Positions 1 to 8,963 of a stretch of 64,000 nt of DNA are shown in pieces; position 1 is the stretch's first letter; the number at the start of each line of letters is the position of its first letter. Source of the stretch: Pseudomonas sp. TTU2014-080ASC. GTDB taxonomy: Bacteria > Pseudomonadota > Gammaproteobacteria > Pseudomonadales > Pseudomonadaceae. The position numbers and the translations under genes are program-made. The stretch is from assembly GCF_001446935.1 (NCBI RefSeq), contig NZ_LKKK01000001.1:248001-312000 (forward strand), written 5' to 3'. The notes beneath the pieces are model-generated. The model was not told where the DNA came from, did no database searches, and was given only the letters and a program-made list of their open reading frames with translations.

Positions 1-739
1 TACCGGTCTGACCAACCTGCATGTCGTTCGGTACAAAGCCTGCGTCAACCGCGGCGCGGGAAGCGCCCACAGCAGCACCCAGCTTGTCAGCCAGGGAGTA
101 CAGGTGCTTGAAGTTGTCGCCGTTCTGCATGCCGCGGCCGCCGGAAACGACGATTTTGGCGGCAGTCAGTTCAGGACGGTCAGACTTGGCCAGCTCTTCG
201 CCAACGAAAGCCGATTTGCCAGCGTCGCCACCAACGGACACAGCTTCAACAGCAGCGCTACCGCCTTCAGCAGCAGCGGCATCAAAGCCAGTACCACGAA
301 CGGTGATCACTTTGATGGCAGCGGAAGACTGCACAGTAGCAATAGCGTTACCGGCATAGATCGGACGCTTGAAGGTGTCAGCGCTTTCAACAGCGATGAT
401 TTCAGAGATCTGGTCCACGTCCAGCTGAGCGGCTACGCGCGGCAGGATGTTTTTGCCGTTGCTGGTAGCAGCAGCCAGGATGTGGCTGTAGCCAGCGCCC
501 AGCTCAGCAACCAGCGGTGCTACGTTTTCTGGCAGCTGATTAGCGAAAGCCGCGTTGTCAGCAACCAGCACCTTGGCAACGCCAGCGATTTTTGCAGCAG
601 CTTCAGCAGCCGCGCCGCAACCTGCGCCAGCAACCAGTACGTGTACATCACCGCCGATCTTCTGGGCAGCAGTCACAGTGTTCAGAGTGACAGGAGCCAG
701 CGCAGCGTTAGTGTGTTCTGCAACAACCAAGATAGCCAT
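1..739 (-). CDS. etfA: Electron transfer flavoprotein alpha subunit, 3' end cut by window edge
   Basis: Alpha subunit of the soluble heterodimeric ETF, which takes electrons from acyl-CoA and other flavoprotein dehydrogenases and passes them to ETF-ubiquinone oxidoreductase. The 246 visible residues begin [11 protein letters not shown], and the C-terminal FAD-binding domain is recognisable from [12 protein letters not shown] (residues 199-210), GASRAAVD (225-232) and the final QVGQTG. About 60 residues of a usual 309-residue protein lie beyond position 1. The ATG directly follows the etfB stop codon (TAA then ATG with no gap), so the two genes form one operon and are probably translationally coupled. 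The identity is secure from the FAD motifs and the etfB neighbour. Confidence 0.97.
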   Translation of the reverse strand, partial: MAILVVAEHTNAALAPVTLNTVTAAQKIGGDVHVLVAGAGCGAAAEAAAKIAGVAKVLVADNAAFANQLPENVAPLVAELGAGYSHILAAATSNGKNILPRVAAQLDVDQISEIIAVESADTFKRPIYAGNAIATVQSSAAIKVITVRGTGFDAAAAEGGSAAVEAVSVGGDAGKSAFVGEELAKSDRPELTAAKIVVSGGRGMQNGDNFKHLYSLADKLGAAVGASRAAVDAGFVPNDMQVGQTG

Positions 740-1489
740 TTAGATTACCTTCGCTTCGTTCTTCAGTTTCTCGACCAGTTCAGCTACAGACTTGACCTTG
801 ATGCCAGCGCTGCGGGCAGCCGGAGCTTCAACTTTCAGGGTCTTGACGGTAGAGGCGGTGGAAACACCCAGGTCAGCCGGAGTGACGGTTTCCAGCGGCT
901 TTTTCTTGGCCTTCATGATGTTTGGCAGAGACGCGTAACGCGGCTCGTTCAGACGCAGGTCAGTGGTCACGATCGCAGGCAGGTTCAGCGCAACAGTCTG
1001 CAGACCGCCGTCGATTTCGCGGGTCACGTTAACTTTGTCACCAGCAACTTCGACTTTAGAAGCGAAAGTACCCTGAGCAAAACCAGTCAGTGCGCCGAGC
1101 ATCTGGCCAGTTTGATTGTTATCGCTGTCGATGGCCTGCTTACCGAGGATAACCAGCTGAGGCTGTTCTTTATCGACAACGGCTTTCAGCAACTTAGCCA
1201 CCGCCAGAGAGTTAAGCTCCTCATTGGACTCAACCAGAATGGAGCGATCAGCGCCCAGAGCCAAAGCAGTACGCAGCTGCTCTTGAGCAGTGGACGGGCC
1301 GATGGTGACGACAACGATTTCGCTCGCAACACCCTTTTCTTTCAGGCGTACAGCTTCTTCAACAGCGATTTCGCAGAAAGGGTTCATCGACATCTTGACG
1401 TTAGCGAGATCGACACCGCTGTTGTCCGCTTTTACACGAACTTTGACGTTGTAGTCGACCACTCGTTTGACAGCTACAAGAACCTTCAT
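740..1489 (-). CDS. etfB: Electron transfer flavoprotein beta subunit
   Basis: Beta subunit of ETF, 249 residues, the normal family length. It begins [20 protein letters not shown] and carries the family signature [13 protein letters not shown] at residues 116-128. An in-frame upstream extension to about 1552 is rejected because [10 protein letters not shown] is the conserved N-terminus and a GAGGAAT ribosome site lies just ahead of the ATG at 1489. It is the first gene of an etfBA operon read leftward. It lies divergent from ETF-QO at 1812, so the two halves of the same electron-transfer route share one control region. Confidence 0.97.
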   Translation of the reverse strand: MKVLVAVKRVVDYNVKVRVKADNSGVDLANVKMSMNPFCEIAVEEAVRLKEKGVASEIVVVTIGPSTAQEQLRTALALGADRSILVESNEELNSLAVAKLLKAVVDKEQPQLVILGKQAIDSDNNQTGQMLGALTGFAQGTFASKVEVAGDKVNVTREIDGGLQTVALNLPAIVTTDLRLNEPRYASLPNIMKAKKKPLETVTPADLGVSTASTVKTLKVEAPAARSAGIKVKSVAELVEKLKNEAKVI

Positions 1490-1695
1490 GGATTCCTCGT
1501 TACTCTCCGGTGAATATGGATGTCGCCAGAAGCGAACATGGCGGGGACGCAAACCGGCCGGGACCGGGAGTCAACCACATGGATGGCAGACACAAAAACC
1601 GCCCGTATCTTGACCTCCGGACCGTGACTGGTCAATACCGCAAACAGCCTAGTCATCGGCGGTGTAGTAAGATTCTAACAGCCCTACAGAAAATT

Positions 1696-1709
1696 CAAAC
1701 AAACGTTTG
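1696..1709. promoter_or_regulatory. PsrA-like operator in the etfBA / ETF-QO divergent region
   Basis: CAAACAAACGTTTG sits between etfB and ETF-QO and contains the perfect palindrome ACAAACGTTTGT (1699-1710). It fits the published PsrA consensus (G/C)AAAC-N2-4-GTTT(G/C). PsrA is the Pseudomonas long-chain fatty-acid-responsive TetR-type repressor of beta-oxidation genes. Seen: the palindrome and its position. Inferred: that PsrA or a relative binds here. Confidence 0.6.
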
Positions 1710-1811
1710 TATTGGACGCTGAGGAGCGTGTAGATATAATGCGCCGCCAGTGTTCAAGGATTGCCCCTGACCACACATTAAAACTAGAGAGCCCTGACCA
1801 GGAGATTGCCT

Positions 1812-3476
1812 GTGGAACGCGAATTTATGGAGTTTGACGTCGTCATCGTCGGCGCCGGCCCGTCCGGACTGTCCGCCGCTTGCCGACTGAAGCAGAAAGC
1901 CGCCGAAGCGGGTAAAGATATCAGTGTATGCGTGGTCGAAAAAGGCTCTGAGGTGGGTGCACACATCCTTTCCGGTGCCGTTTTTGAACCGCGTGCACTG
2001 AGTGAACTGTTTCCAGACTGGAAAGAGCTCGGCGCACCGCTCAACACGCCGGTTAAGCGCGATGACATTTATGTCCTGAAAAACGCCGAAAGCGCCACCA
2101 AAGTGCCGGATTTCTTCGTTCCGAAGACCATGCACAACGAAGGTAACTACATTATTTCCCTGGGCAACCTATGCCGCTGGCTGGCCCAGCAGGCTGAAAA
2201 CCTGGGTGTAGAAATTTATCCGGGCTTTGCTGCTCAAGAGGCGCTGATTGATGAAAACGGCGCTGTATACGGCATCCTGACAGGTGATTTGGGCGTCGAC
2301 CACGAAGGCAACCCTAAAGAGGGTTATTACACGCCTGGCATGGAACTGCGCGCCAAGTACACCCTGTTCGCTGAAGGTTGCCGTGGCCACATCGGCAAAC
2401 AGCTGATCAAGAAGTTCAAGCTCGACAGCGAAGCCGACGCTCAGCATTACGGCATCGGCATTAAGGAAATCTGGGACATCGACCCGTCCAAGCACGAGCA
2501 AGGCCTGGTAGTCCACACCGCCGGCTGGCCGATGGACATCATGGGCACTGATAACACTGGCGGTTCTTTCCTGTATCACTTGGAAAACAACCAGGTGGTA
2601 GTTGGTCTGATCGTCGACTTGTCCTATGCCAACCCGCACCTGTCGCCGTTTGATGAATTCCAGCGTTACAAGCATCACCCGGTGATTGCTCAGTACCTGG
2701 AAGGCGGCAAGCGCGTTGCCTACGGTGCCCGCGCCCTGGCCAAGGGCGGCCTCAACTCACTGCCTAAGCAGGTATTCCCGGGCGGCGCACTGATCGGTTG
2801 CGACCTCGGCACCATGAACGTTGCCAAGATCAAAGGCAGCCACACTGCCATGAAGTCCGGCATGCTCGCTGCAGAAGCCGTAGCTGATGCACTGTTCGCG
2901 GGCCGCGAAGGCCGTGACGAGCTGACAGGCTATGTTGATGGCTTTAAAAACAGCTGGCTGTACGAAGAACTGTTCACCAGCCGCAACTTCGGCCCGGCCA
3001 TCCACAAGTTTGGCGCAATCATTGGCGGTGGCTTCAACTGGCTGGACCAAAACTTCTTCGGCGGCAAGATTCCTTTCACCCTGCGTGACACCAAGCCGGA
3101 CTACGCTTGCCTGAAGCCTGCTGCACAGGCTCAGAAAATCAGCTATCCGAAACCAGACGGCAAACTCAGTTTCGACAAACTGAGCTCGGTATTCCTCTCC
3201 AACACCAACCATGAAGAGGACCAACCGTGTCACCTGAAGCTGGCTGATGCGAGCATTCCGCTGAGCAAAAACCTGCCGCTGTACGACGAGCCAGCACAGC
3301 GCTACTGCCCGGCTGGCGTGTACGAAGTAGTGACTCAGGAAAATGGCGACAAGCGCTTCCAGATCAACTCGCAGAACTGCGTACACTGCAAAACCTGCGA
3401 CATCAAAGACCCAGCCCAGAACATTACCTGGGTGGCGCCTGAGGGCACCGGCGGTCCTAACTACCCCAACATGTAA
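1812..3476 (+). CDS. Electron transfer flavoprotein-ubiquinone oxidoreductase
   Basis: Membrane-associated FAD and [4Fe-4S] enzyme that moves electrons from reduced ETF to ubiquinone. 554 residues from the GTG at 1812, chosen because AGGAG lies at 1800-1804 and MEREFMEFDVV is the usual start; a TTG two codons earlier is also possible. The dinucleotide motif VGAGPSGLSAA is near residues 13-23. The cluster cysteines are in CPAGVYEV (Cys499) and NCVHCKTCDIKDP (Cys523, 526, 529), in a ferredoxin-like C-terminus. It is divergent from etfBA and ends in a strong terminator. Confidence 0.97.
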   Translation: MEREFMEFDVVIVGAGPSGLSAACRLKQKAAEAGKDISVCVVEKGSEVGAHILSGAVFEPRALSELFPDWKELGAPLNTPVKRDDIYVLKNAESATKVPDFFVPKTMHNEGNYIISLGNLCRWLAQQAENLGVEIYPGFAAQEALIDENGAVYGILTGDLGVDHEGNPKEGYYTPGMELRAKYTLFAEGCRGHIGKQLIKKFKLDSEADAQHYGIGIKEIWDIDPSKHEQGLVVHTAGWPMDIMGTDNTGGSFLYHLENNQVVVGLIVDLSYANPHLSPFDEFQRYKHHPVIAQYLEGGKRVAYGARALAKGGLNSLPKQVFPGGALIGCDLGTMNVAKIKGSHTAMKSGMLAAEAVADALFAGREGRDELTGYVDGFKNSWLYEELFTSRNFGPAIHKFGAIIGGGFNWLDQNFFGGKIPFTLRDTKPDYACLKPAAQAQKISYPKPDGKLSFDKLSSVFLSNTNHEEDQPCHLKLADASIPLSKNLPLYDEPAQRYCPAGVYEVVTQENGDKRFQINSQNCVHCKTCDIKDPAQNITWVAPEGTGGPNYPNM

Positions 3477-3487
3477 GGGGTAAAAAC

Positions 3488-3523
3488 AAAAAGCTCCGTA
3501 TCGAAAGATACGGAGCTTTTTTA
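3488..3523 (+). terminator. Rho-independent terminator after ETF-QO
   Basis: A 15-bp perfect stem (3488-3502 with 3507-3521) closes a GAAA tetraloop and ends in a T run. Because the stem is flanked by A and T runs on both sides it can also stop the convergent minus-strand gene ending at 3554. Confidence 0.9.
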
Positions 3524-3553
3524 TTGGGACTGGTTTAAAGCCCTACTGCCTTA

Positions 3554-4453
3554 TCAGATCAAAATAAATATCAGCAACAGACCACCAAAGAAGCCCCACT
3601 TCTCGATGTTATAACGCATACGGTTGCGCTTTTTGAGCGCCTTGCCCCGTAAGCGCAGCGCATACACTTTGCCAAAGAGCCGGTTGAGCGCTCCGGTTTT
3701 GTCCCCGGCATCGTTAGGCGCCCCCGCCGCTGCAACCACAGTGCGGCTGAACCAACGGTTAAATGCCGCGGCCCATCCATATTTAAGCGGACGTTCAACA
3801 TCACAGAACAGGATCAGCCGGTTCTGCTCAGTGGTGTTTTCTGCATAGTGAATGTAGGTCTCATCAAACACCACCGCTTCGCCATCGCGCCAGTGATAGC
3901 GCTCGCCATCCACATCGATATAGCACTCAGGGCTGTTTGGCGTTTCCAAACCCAAGTGGTAACGGTAGGAACCGGCATAGGGATCACGATGACGCACCAA
4001 CTTTGCGCCGGGCGGCAATTCAGCGAACATCGCCGCCTTGACCGAACCGATGCTCTGAACCAGCTCGGTAGTCCGCGGGCACATCTTCATAGCGGACGGG
4101 TGATTATCTCCGTACCACTTCAGATAGAAGCGCTTCCAGCCGGTTTTGAAGAAGGAGTTGAAACCAACGTCATCATACTGATCCGACTTTTTGATGGCAC
4201 CTGCCGCCAGCAGGGCCTGGCCTTCTGTGCGGATCTCTTCCCAGTGATCCTGCAGGACCTTAAGTTCAGGAAACTCGGCAACGTCCAGAAACGGTCGGCT
4301 GGGTTTGCTGGAAACCAGGTACAAAAAGGCATTTACCGGGGCAAGAAAACTGGAGTGATCGGTCAGTTGGCGACTCAGTTTATGCCGTACACGCCCGCGC
4401 AAATGCACATAGGCAATGGACAGCAGATAAACAATGACGATGAGTACTTTCAA
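3554..4453 (-). CDS. lpxO: Aspartyl/asparaginyl beta-hydroxylase family protein, LpxO-like lipid A hydroxylase
   Basis: Probable Fe(II)/2-oxoglutarate-dependent lipid A 2-hydroxylase of the inner membrane. From the TTG at 4453 it has 299 residues and begins with a hydrophobic anchor (MKVLIVIVYLLSIAYVHLRG). The iron site is visible as HRD (His155, Asp157) and a distal His202 in FDETYIHYAENT. A second hydrophobic segment ends the protein. An alternative TTG at 4471 adds six residues; neither start has a clear Shine-Dalgarno, and 4453 was chosen because family members begin directly at the anchor. It is convergent with ETF-QO. The family is clear; the lipid A substrate is inferred from overall resemblance to LpxO. 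Confidence 0.82.
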   Translation of the reverse strand: MKVLIVIVYLLSIAYVHLRGRVRHKLSRQLTDHSSFLAPVNAFLYLVSSKPSRPFLDVAEFPELKVLQDHWEEIRTEGQALLAAGAIKKSDQYDDVGFNSFFKTGWKRFYLKWYGDNHPSAMKMCPRTTELVQSIGSVKAAMFAELPPGAKLVRHRDPYAGSYRYHLGLETPNSPECYIDVDGERYHWRDGEAVVFDETYIHYAENTTEQNRLILFCDVERPLKYGWAAAFNRWFSRTVVAAAGAPNDAGDKTGALNRLFGKVYALRLRGKALKKRNRMRYNIEKWGFFGGLLLIFILI

Positions 4454-4744
4454 GGGAATGACGCCTATCAAACGGAAGAAGTAAAGCGCTGAGCGATCCG
4501 CACGCTGGAGTTTGGGACGCTATACCCCCCATTACTCCGCCCTGCAATGCTCAGCACTGACTAATGACCTCAGCCGGATAATTAGGTTTATATATCGCCC
4601 AGACCTTTTGAAATCATCACTCTGCACTCCCCTGCTCAGAGTAATTTCCGGACGTACCTAATGGCCGCAGCCATTAGATTATCAGCCGCCGTATCGCGCA
4701 AGTAGTTATGCACCGTTATCAGCCATCATTCACTTGAGATGAAT

Positions 4745-5314
4745 TTAATCTGGCGCGACCGCGATTGGGAAAAACTCTCCGCCGCTCCAGACCCCCAGCC
4801 AAGACTGACCGTCAATGTCACGACTAACCGCCAGATCAACCAATTGATAGAACACATTCCGATGAATCAGCGCCTCAAGATTGGTTCGCACGTGCAGGTA
4901 CGGAGCAGGCTCTTCCGTTTCGGGGGCGAACTCGAAGCGCAGCGGATGTTCAGGGCCGGCGATCACTTCATCATCCACGTTGGTCGTGAACCGCAGTAGC
5001 TGCGACTCACCCTCGCCTTCAACCAGCAGCGTCACCGCGACAAAAGGCGCGTCATCAACTTTGATTCCGACCTTCTCTACCGGCGTCACCAGAAAGTAGT
5101 CATCACCGTCGCGGCGAATAATCGTGGAGAACAGCTTAACCATGGGTTTGCGGCCAATGGGCGTACCCATGTAATACCAGGTACCGTCACGGGCGATACG
5201 CATGTCGATATCGCCGCAGAAATCGGGGTTCCACAAATGTACAGGCGGCAAACCTTTGCCTTGCGCCTTGGGAATCTGGCTCAGCAGGTCGCCGGCCTTA
5301 CCTGTATCGCTCAT
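4745..5314 (-). CDS. DUF1285 domain protein
   Basis: 189 residues, no signal peptide or membrane segment, so probably cytosolic. It matches the DUF1285 family in size and in blocks such as PPVHLWNPDFCGDIDMRIA near residues 23-41 and WYYMGTPIGRKPMVKLFS. The biochemical role is unknown. It lies 11 bases after the lipoprotein gene at 5326-5928 in the same direction, so the two are probably one transcript. The 290 bases beyond its 3' end, up to the lpxO-like gene, contain no convincing gene. Confidence 0.85.
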   Translation of the reverse strand: MSDTGKAGDLLSQIPKAQGKGLPPVHLWNPDFCGDIDMRIARDGTWYYMGTPIGRKPMVKLFSTIIRRDGDDYFLVTPVEKVGIKVDDAPFVAVTLLVEGEGESQLLRFTTNVDDEVIAGPEHPLRFEFAPETEEPAPYLHVRTNLEALIHRNVFYQLVDLAVSRDIDGQSWLGVWSGGEFFPIAVAPD

Positions 5315-5325
5315 CGCACCTTCCT

Positions 5326-5928
5326 TCAGTTACTCAGCCCCAGCAGACGCTGAGCATAATCGTTCAGCGGCGGGCGTATCAGTTCTTCAGGCTTGGCATC
5401 ATATAGCGAGAGCAGCCCGCCGCGGTTGCGAATGCGTGTACTGTCCACCAGATAACGGGTGTTGGTTTCGATCAGCATCAGTTGGATCACGCCTTTATCC
5501 GTGCCGAGATTTCCCCAGTCCTCTTGTTCCTCCCACTCCTCCACCGAACCGATGCGATCGTCAGCCGAGGCGAAGCGGCTGTACAGAAGGTAGTGCGCAC
5601 CAAAGCTGCGGGCTTCAGCCAGCGCTTCTTCCAAGCCCAACGGAGTCTTGGCACGACGCACCATCGGGAAGTACTCAACAAAGCCGTTAAAGGCCTCCTC
5701 TGCGACGACATTGGGGCGCGGGTAAGCTCCACCCGGAGGTACAAAGTGGCCTTGCGCAATATAAATGTAAGAGTCCGGCTGCAAGCGCCAGTTACTAACC
5801 CTCTGGGTATGGCTGTGATCCAGCATGCCCACATCCCGCAGCTGGTTGACCGCACCATCGGCCAGATCACTGGGTTTCATGCAGCCGCCAAGCAGCAGCG
5901 TGGCAATCATTAATACCGCTATACGCAT
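5326..5928 (-). CDS. DUF4823-type lipoprotein
   Basis: About 200 residues. The start at 5928 (MRIAVLMIATLLLGGCMKPS) is preceded by GGAGG, while the longer in-frame extension lacks both a ribosome site and a signal sequence. The lipobox LLLGGC gives a lipidated Cys near residue 15, so it is an envelope lipoprotein. The mature part (YIYIAQGHFVPPGG, YLLYSRFASADDRIGS) fits the DUF4823 family, for which I know no function. It is the upstream member of a two-gene unit with the DUF1285 gene. Confidence 0.82.
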   Translation of the reverse strand: MRIAVLMIATLLLGGCMKPSDLADGAVNQLRDVGMLDHSHTQRVSNWRLQPDSYIYIAQGHFVPPGGAYPRPNVVAEEAFNGFVEYFPMVRRAKTPLGLEEALAEARSFGAHYLLYSRFASADDRIGSVEEWEEQEDWGNLGTDKGVIQLMLIETNTRYLVDSTRIRNRGGLLSLYDAKPEELIRPPLNDYAQRLLGLSN

Positions 5929-6055
5929 ACAAAAGCCTCCTGACCGGTGACGGAAAACCGGCGAATAGCCTGTAAATGCAGATTTCGCGCCAGCTTTTGG
6001 CTTAATCCCGACTGCATCAGCATGCGCCCAAATCGTTTGATGGAATGCACATATC

Positions 6056-6123
6056 AATATTCCTAAAAAGTATTTATTGCGTGATTTTTATATCAATAAA
6101 ATCACGCCTACCGGACCACCGGA
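6056..6123 (+). promoter_or_regulatory. tau operon control region: ATTCCT motif, 10-bp inverted repeat, CCGGACCACCGGA element
   Basis: Three elements lie in order. AATATTCCTA (6056-6065) is followed ten bases after ATTCCT by TAT, resembling a CysB half-site. A perfect 10-bp inverted repeat follows, GCGTGATTTT (6079-6088) and AAAATCACGC (6098-6107). The 13-mer CCGGACCACCGGA is at 6111-6123. The first and third recur ahead of the flavoprotein operon at 10046. Which parts are operator, promoter or transcribed leader is inferred. Confidence 0.55.
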
Positions 6124-6155
6124 CTCCCAGAAAACTAATCTCAGAATACAAAGAA

Positions 6156-6195
6156 CCCGACCACTCCTGATGAAGTAGGTCGGCTAATCAGGAGT
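6156..6195 (+). promoter_or_regulatory. tauA leader with interleaved helices covering the Shine-Dalgarno
   Basis: ACTCCTGAT (6163-6171) is the exact complement of ATCAGGAGT (6187-6195), which contains the tauA ribosome site AGGAG (6190-6194). CCGACC (6157-6162), directly before the first strand, complements GGTCGG (6178-6183). The strand order A-B-A'-B' means the two helices are alternatives or form a pseudoknot. Translational control is inferred. Confidence 0.5.
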
Positions 6196-6200
6196 CTGTC

Positions 6201-7175
6201 ATGCGTAACACATTTATCTACCGCCGCCTGTTTGCCGCCATTGCCGCTGGCAGCTTTGCCCTGAGTGTTCAGGCTGCGGATTTCACCATTGCTTACCAAA
6301 CCACCGTAGACCCGGCCAAAGTAGCCCAAGCTGACGGTGAGTTTGAAAAGGCCAGCAACGCCAAAATCGACTGGCGCAAATTTGACGGTGGCGCGGAAGT
6401 GATCACTGCAGTTGCCTCCGGCGACGTACAAATCGGCTACATCGGCTCCAGCCCAATCACCGCTGCATCCAGCCGTCAACTGCCGATCCAGACCTTCCTG
6501 ATCGCCGCCCAGCTGGGTGCCTCTGAAGCGCTGGTTGTGCGTGACAGCATCAAAGGCCCGGAAGATCTGAAAGGCAAGAAGATCGCCGTTCCGTTCGTAT
6601 CCACCGGCCACTACAGCCTGCTGGCTGCGCTGAAGCACTGGAAAGTTGATCCGGCCAGCGTGCAGATCCTCAACCTCGCACCGCCTGCCATCATCTCCGC
6701 GTGGAAGCGTGGCGACATCGACGGCACCTACGTATGGGATCCGGCGCTGGGCGTTGCCAAAGAAAACGGCAAGGTGCTGATCACCTCTGGTGAACTGGGC
6801 AAGCTGGGCGCACCAACCTTCGACGGCTGGGTCGTTCGCAAGGACTTCGCCGAGAAGAACCCTGACGCCGTACGTGCATTCGCCAAAGTCACCTTGGATG
6901 CCTACGCCAAGTACAACCAGGACCCGCAAGCCTGGCTGGCTGACAAAAGCAACATCGACAAGATCGCCAAACTGACCGGTGCCAAGGCTGAAGACATTCC
7001 GGGTCTGCTGCAGAGCAACGTGTTCCCGCTGGCTGCCGATCAGGTGCAAGCGCTGGGCGAGCCGACTGTAAAAGCCATCACGGATACCGCTGCGTTCCTC
7101 AAGGAACAAGGCAAGGTCGACGCCGTACTGCCGGACTACAGCCCATACGTCACCAACAAATTCATCCCGCAATAA
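6201..7175 (+). CDS. tauA: Taurine ABC transporter periplasmic binding protein
   Basis: 324-residue binding protein that delivers taurine, and perhaps other sulfonates, to TauBC. A Sec signal peptide ends near residue 25 (ALSVQA then ADFTIAYQT). The mature protein shows the nitrate/sulfonate/taurine-binding fold blocks GGAEVITAVASGDVQIGYIGSSP and WDPALGVAKENGKVLITSGELG. The start at 6201 has AGGAG six bases upstream, inside a possible occluding helix. It is first in tauABCD; a 160-base gap containing a stem-loop separates it from tauB, which would let the binding protein be made in excess. Expression is probably induced by sulfate limitation, as in known tau operons. Confidence 0.95.
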   Translation: MRNTFIYRRLFAAIAAGSFALSVQAADFTIAYQTTVDPAKVAQADGEFEKASNAKIDWRKFDGGAEVITAVASGDVQIGYIGSSPITAASSRQLPIQTFLIAAQLGASEALVVRDSIKGPEDLKGKKIAVPFVSTGHYSLLAALKHWKVDPASVQILNLAPPAIISAWKRGDIDGTYVWDPALGVAKENGKVLITSGELGKLGAPTFDGWVVRKDFAEKNPDAVRAFAKVTLDAYAKYNQDPQAWLADKSNIDKIAKLTGAKAEDIPGLLQSNVFPLAADQVQALGEPTVKAITDTAAFLKEQGKVDAVLPDYSPYVTNKFIPQ

Positions 7176-7186
7176 GCAGGGTGATA

Positions 7187-7206
7187 GGTCGGCACGGATG
7201 CCGACC
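7187..7206 (+). other. Intercistronic stem-loop between tauA and tauB
   Basis: A perfect 8-bp stem (GGTCGGCA with TGCCGACC) closes a CGGA loop eleven bases after the tauA stop. No T run follows, so it is more likely a 3'-end stabiliser or processing site favouring tauA mRNA than a full terminator. Confidence 0.6.
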
Positions 7207-7335
7207 GCTCTCAGCCGCTGTAGGGGATCAACCTGGCAACGGAACGCCTGAGTTAAACACCTGACACCAGCAATACCGCAACACCGTCTTTGTGCCGCAG
7301 ACCTGAGCGGCACGTTACTGATGAGAACATCGCAA

Positions 7336-8118
7336 ATGGCCTTACTCGAACTGGAGCGCATCAGCGCACAGTACCCCGGCACGGCCGAGCCGGTACTGAC
7401 GGACATTTCCCTAAGCCTTGGTCCACAGCAATTGCTGGTTGCCCTCGGCCCTTCCGGCAGCGGTAAAACCACCCTGCTCAACCTGATTGCGGGCTTTGTA
7501 AGCCCCAGCGCTGGCCGCATCAGCCTCGACCAACACCCTGTCACAGGCCCCGGCGCAGAACGCGGCGTGGTGTTTCAGGACGACGCCCTGCTGCCCTGGC
7601 AAAACGTACTTGAGAACGTCTCATTCGGCCTGCAACTGGCCGGCGTAGGCCGCGCCGAGCGCGAAACCAAAGCCCGAGAATTGCTGAAACTGGTCGATCT
7701 GGCCGGTTTTGAAAAACGCAGAATCTGGGAACTCTCCGGCGGCCAGCGTCAGCGCGTCGGCATTGCCCGCGCACTTGCTGCCGAACCCCGCGTACTGCTG
7801 ATGGATGAACCCTTCGGCGCGCTGGACGCCTTCACACGCGAGCAGATGCAAGAGTTGCTGCTGCAAGTCTGGCAGCGCACCGCCAAACCAGTTTTTCTGA
7901 TCACCCACGACATTGAAGAAGCCGTGTTCCTGGCCACCGATCTGATCCTGCTGTCGCCCAATCCGGGCCGCATCAGTGAGCGACTGAGCCTCGACTTCGG
8001 TAAGCGTTACGCCGCTGGCGAGAGCGCCCGAGCGATCAAGTCTGATCCCGATTTTATTGCCACCCGCGAGCATGTGCTTGCGCAGGTATTTGCAGAACGC
8101 CAGGGGAATCGCCCATGA
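7336..8118 (+). CDS. tauB: Taurine ABC transporter ATP-binding protein
   Basis: 260-residue cytoplasmic ATPase of the taurine importer. Walker A is GPSGSGKTT (38-46), the signature is [10 protein letters not shown] (from 133) and Walker B is VLLMDEP (153-159), followed by the His-switch [20 protein letters not shown] is the family N-terminus, so the ATG at 7336 is preferred over one 15 bases upstream at 7321. It overlaps tauC by ATGA. Confidence 0.95.
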   Translation: MALLELERISAQYPGTAEPVLTDISLSLGPQQLLVALGPSGSGKTTLLNLIAGFVSPSAGRISLDQHPVTGPGAERGVVFQDDALLPWQNVLENVSFGLQLAGVGRAERETKARELLKLVDLAGFEKRRIWELSGGQRQRVGIARALAAEPRVLLMDEPFGALDAFTREQMQELLLQVWQRTAKPVFLITHDIEEAVFLATDLILLSPNPGRISERLSLDFGKRYAAGESARAIKSDPDFIATREHVLAQVFAERQGNRP

Positions 8119-8948
8119 GCAGCTTTGAATACATTTACTCCAACGATCAGACCGAACAGCCCAAGCGCCGCGCCCCGCGTCAGCTCAGCCTGTTCGCCAT
8201 CAGCAGCCTCAGCGTAGGTTTCCTGCTGTGGAGCTGGTGGGCGGTTACCTACTTCGGCTTCATCGAGCCGCTGTTTCTGCCCAGCCCGCAGGCTGTGCTG
8301 GAGCGCGGCTGGGTGGTGCTGACCCAAGGCTACATGGGCAGCTCACTGTGGGAGCATCTGGCAGCTAGCTTGCAACGCATCAGTATGGCGCTGGTTGCTG
8401 CGGTACTGACCGCGATTCCGCTGGGCATCGCCATCGGTTATAGCCGCATCGCACGCGGCATTTTTGATCCGCTGATCGAGTTCTACCGGCCCATTCCGCC
8501 GCTGGCGTACTTGCCGCTGATCGTGATCTGGTGCGGTATTGGTGAGCTGTCGAAGGTGCTGCTGATCTTCCTCGCCATCTTCGCCCCGATTGCCATTGCT
8601 ACAGCCACCGGTGTGCGCAACGCCGACAAGAGCAAAATCCGTGCAGCCCAAGCTTTAGGCGCGACTCAGGCACAACTGATTCGCCATGTGATTCTGCCCA
8701 GCGCCCTGCCCGACATCCTCACCGGCATCCGCATTGGCCTCGGTGTGGGTTGGTCGACCTTGGTTGCTGCTGAGCTGATCGCCGCCACCAGCGGCCTGGG
8801 CTTCATGGTGCAATCCGCCGCCCAGTTTCTGGTTACTGATGTGGTGATTCTGGGGATTCTGGTTATCGCCCTGATCGCCTTCGCTTTAGAGCTGGGCCTG
8901 CGCGCCCTGCAACGCAAACTTGCACCCTGGCACGGCCAGGCACACTGA
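8115..8948 (+). CDS. tauC: Taurine ABC transporter permease
   Basis: 277-residue inner-membrane permease with about six transmembrane segments. The EAA-type coupling loop is [32 protein letters not shown], where the permease docks on TauB. The ATG lies inside the tauB stop (ATGA), indicating translational coupling. tauD follows after 15 bases. Confidence 0.95.
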   Translation: MSSFEYIYSNDQTEQPKRRAPRQLSLFAISSLSVGFLLWSWWAVTYFGFIEPLFLPSPQAVLERGWVVLTQGYMGSSLWEHLAASLQRISMALVAAVLTAIPLGIAIGYSRIARGIFDPLIEFYRPIPPLAYLPLIVIWCGIGELSKVLLIFLAIFAPIAIATATGVRNADKSKIRAAQALGATQAQLIRHVILPSALPDILTGIRIGLGVGWSTLVAAELIAATSGLGFMVQSAAQFLVTDVVILGILVIALIAFALELGLRALQRKLAPWHGQAH

Positions 8949-8963
8949 GTTGGACGAATTTAG

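Noticed and set aside
104..1513. A 469-codon open frame on the plus strand opposite etfBA.
   Set aside because: It is antisense to two highly conserved genes, has Ser/Gln/Asn-rich composition typical of an antisense shadow, and no ribosome site.
6156..6195. Calling the tauA leader a SAM-II riboswitch.
   Set aside because: Only the strand topology is similar; I see no matching conserved ligand-pocket sequence, and the first helix and second strand have no linker, so a full pseudoknot may be strained.
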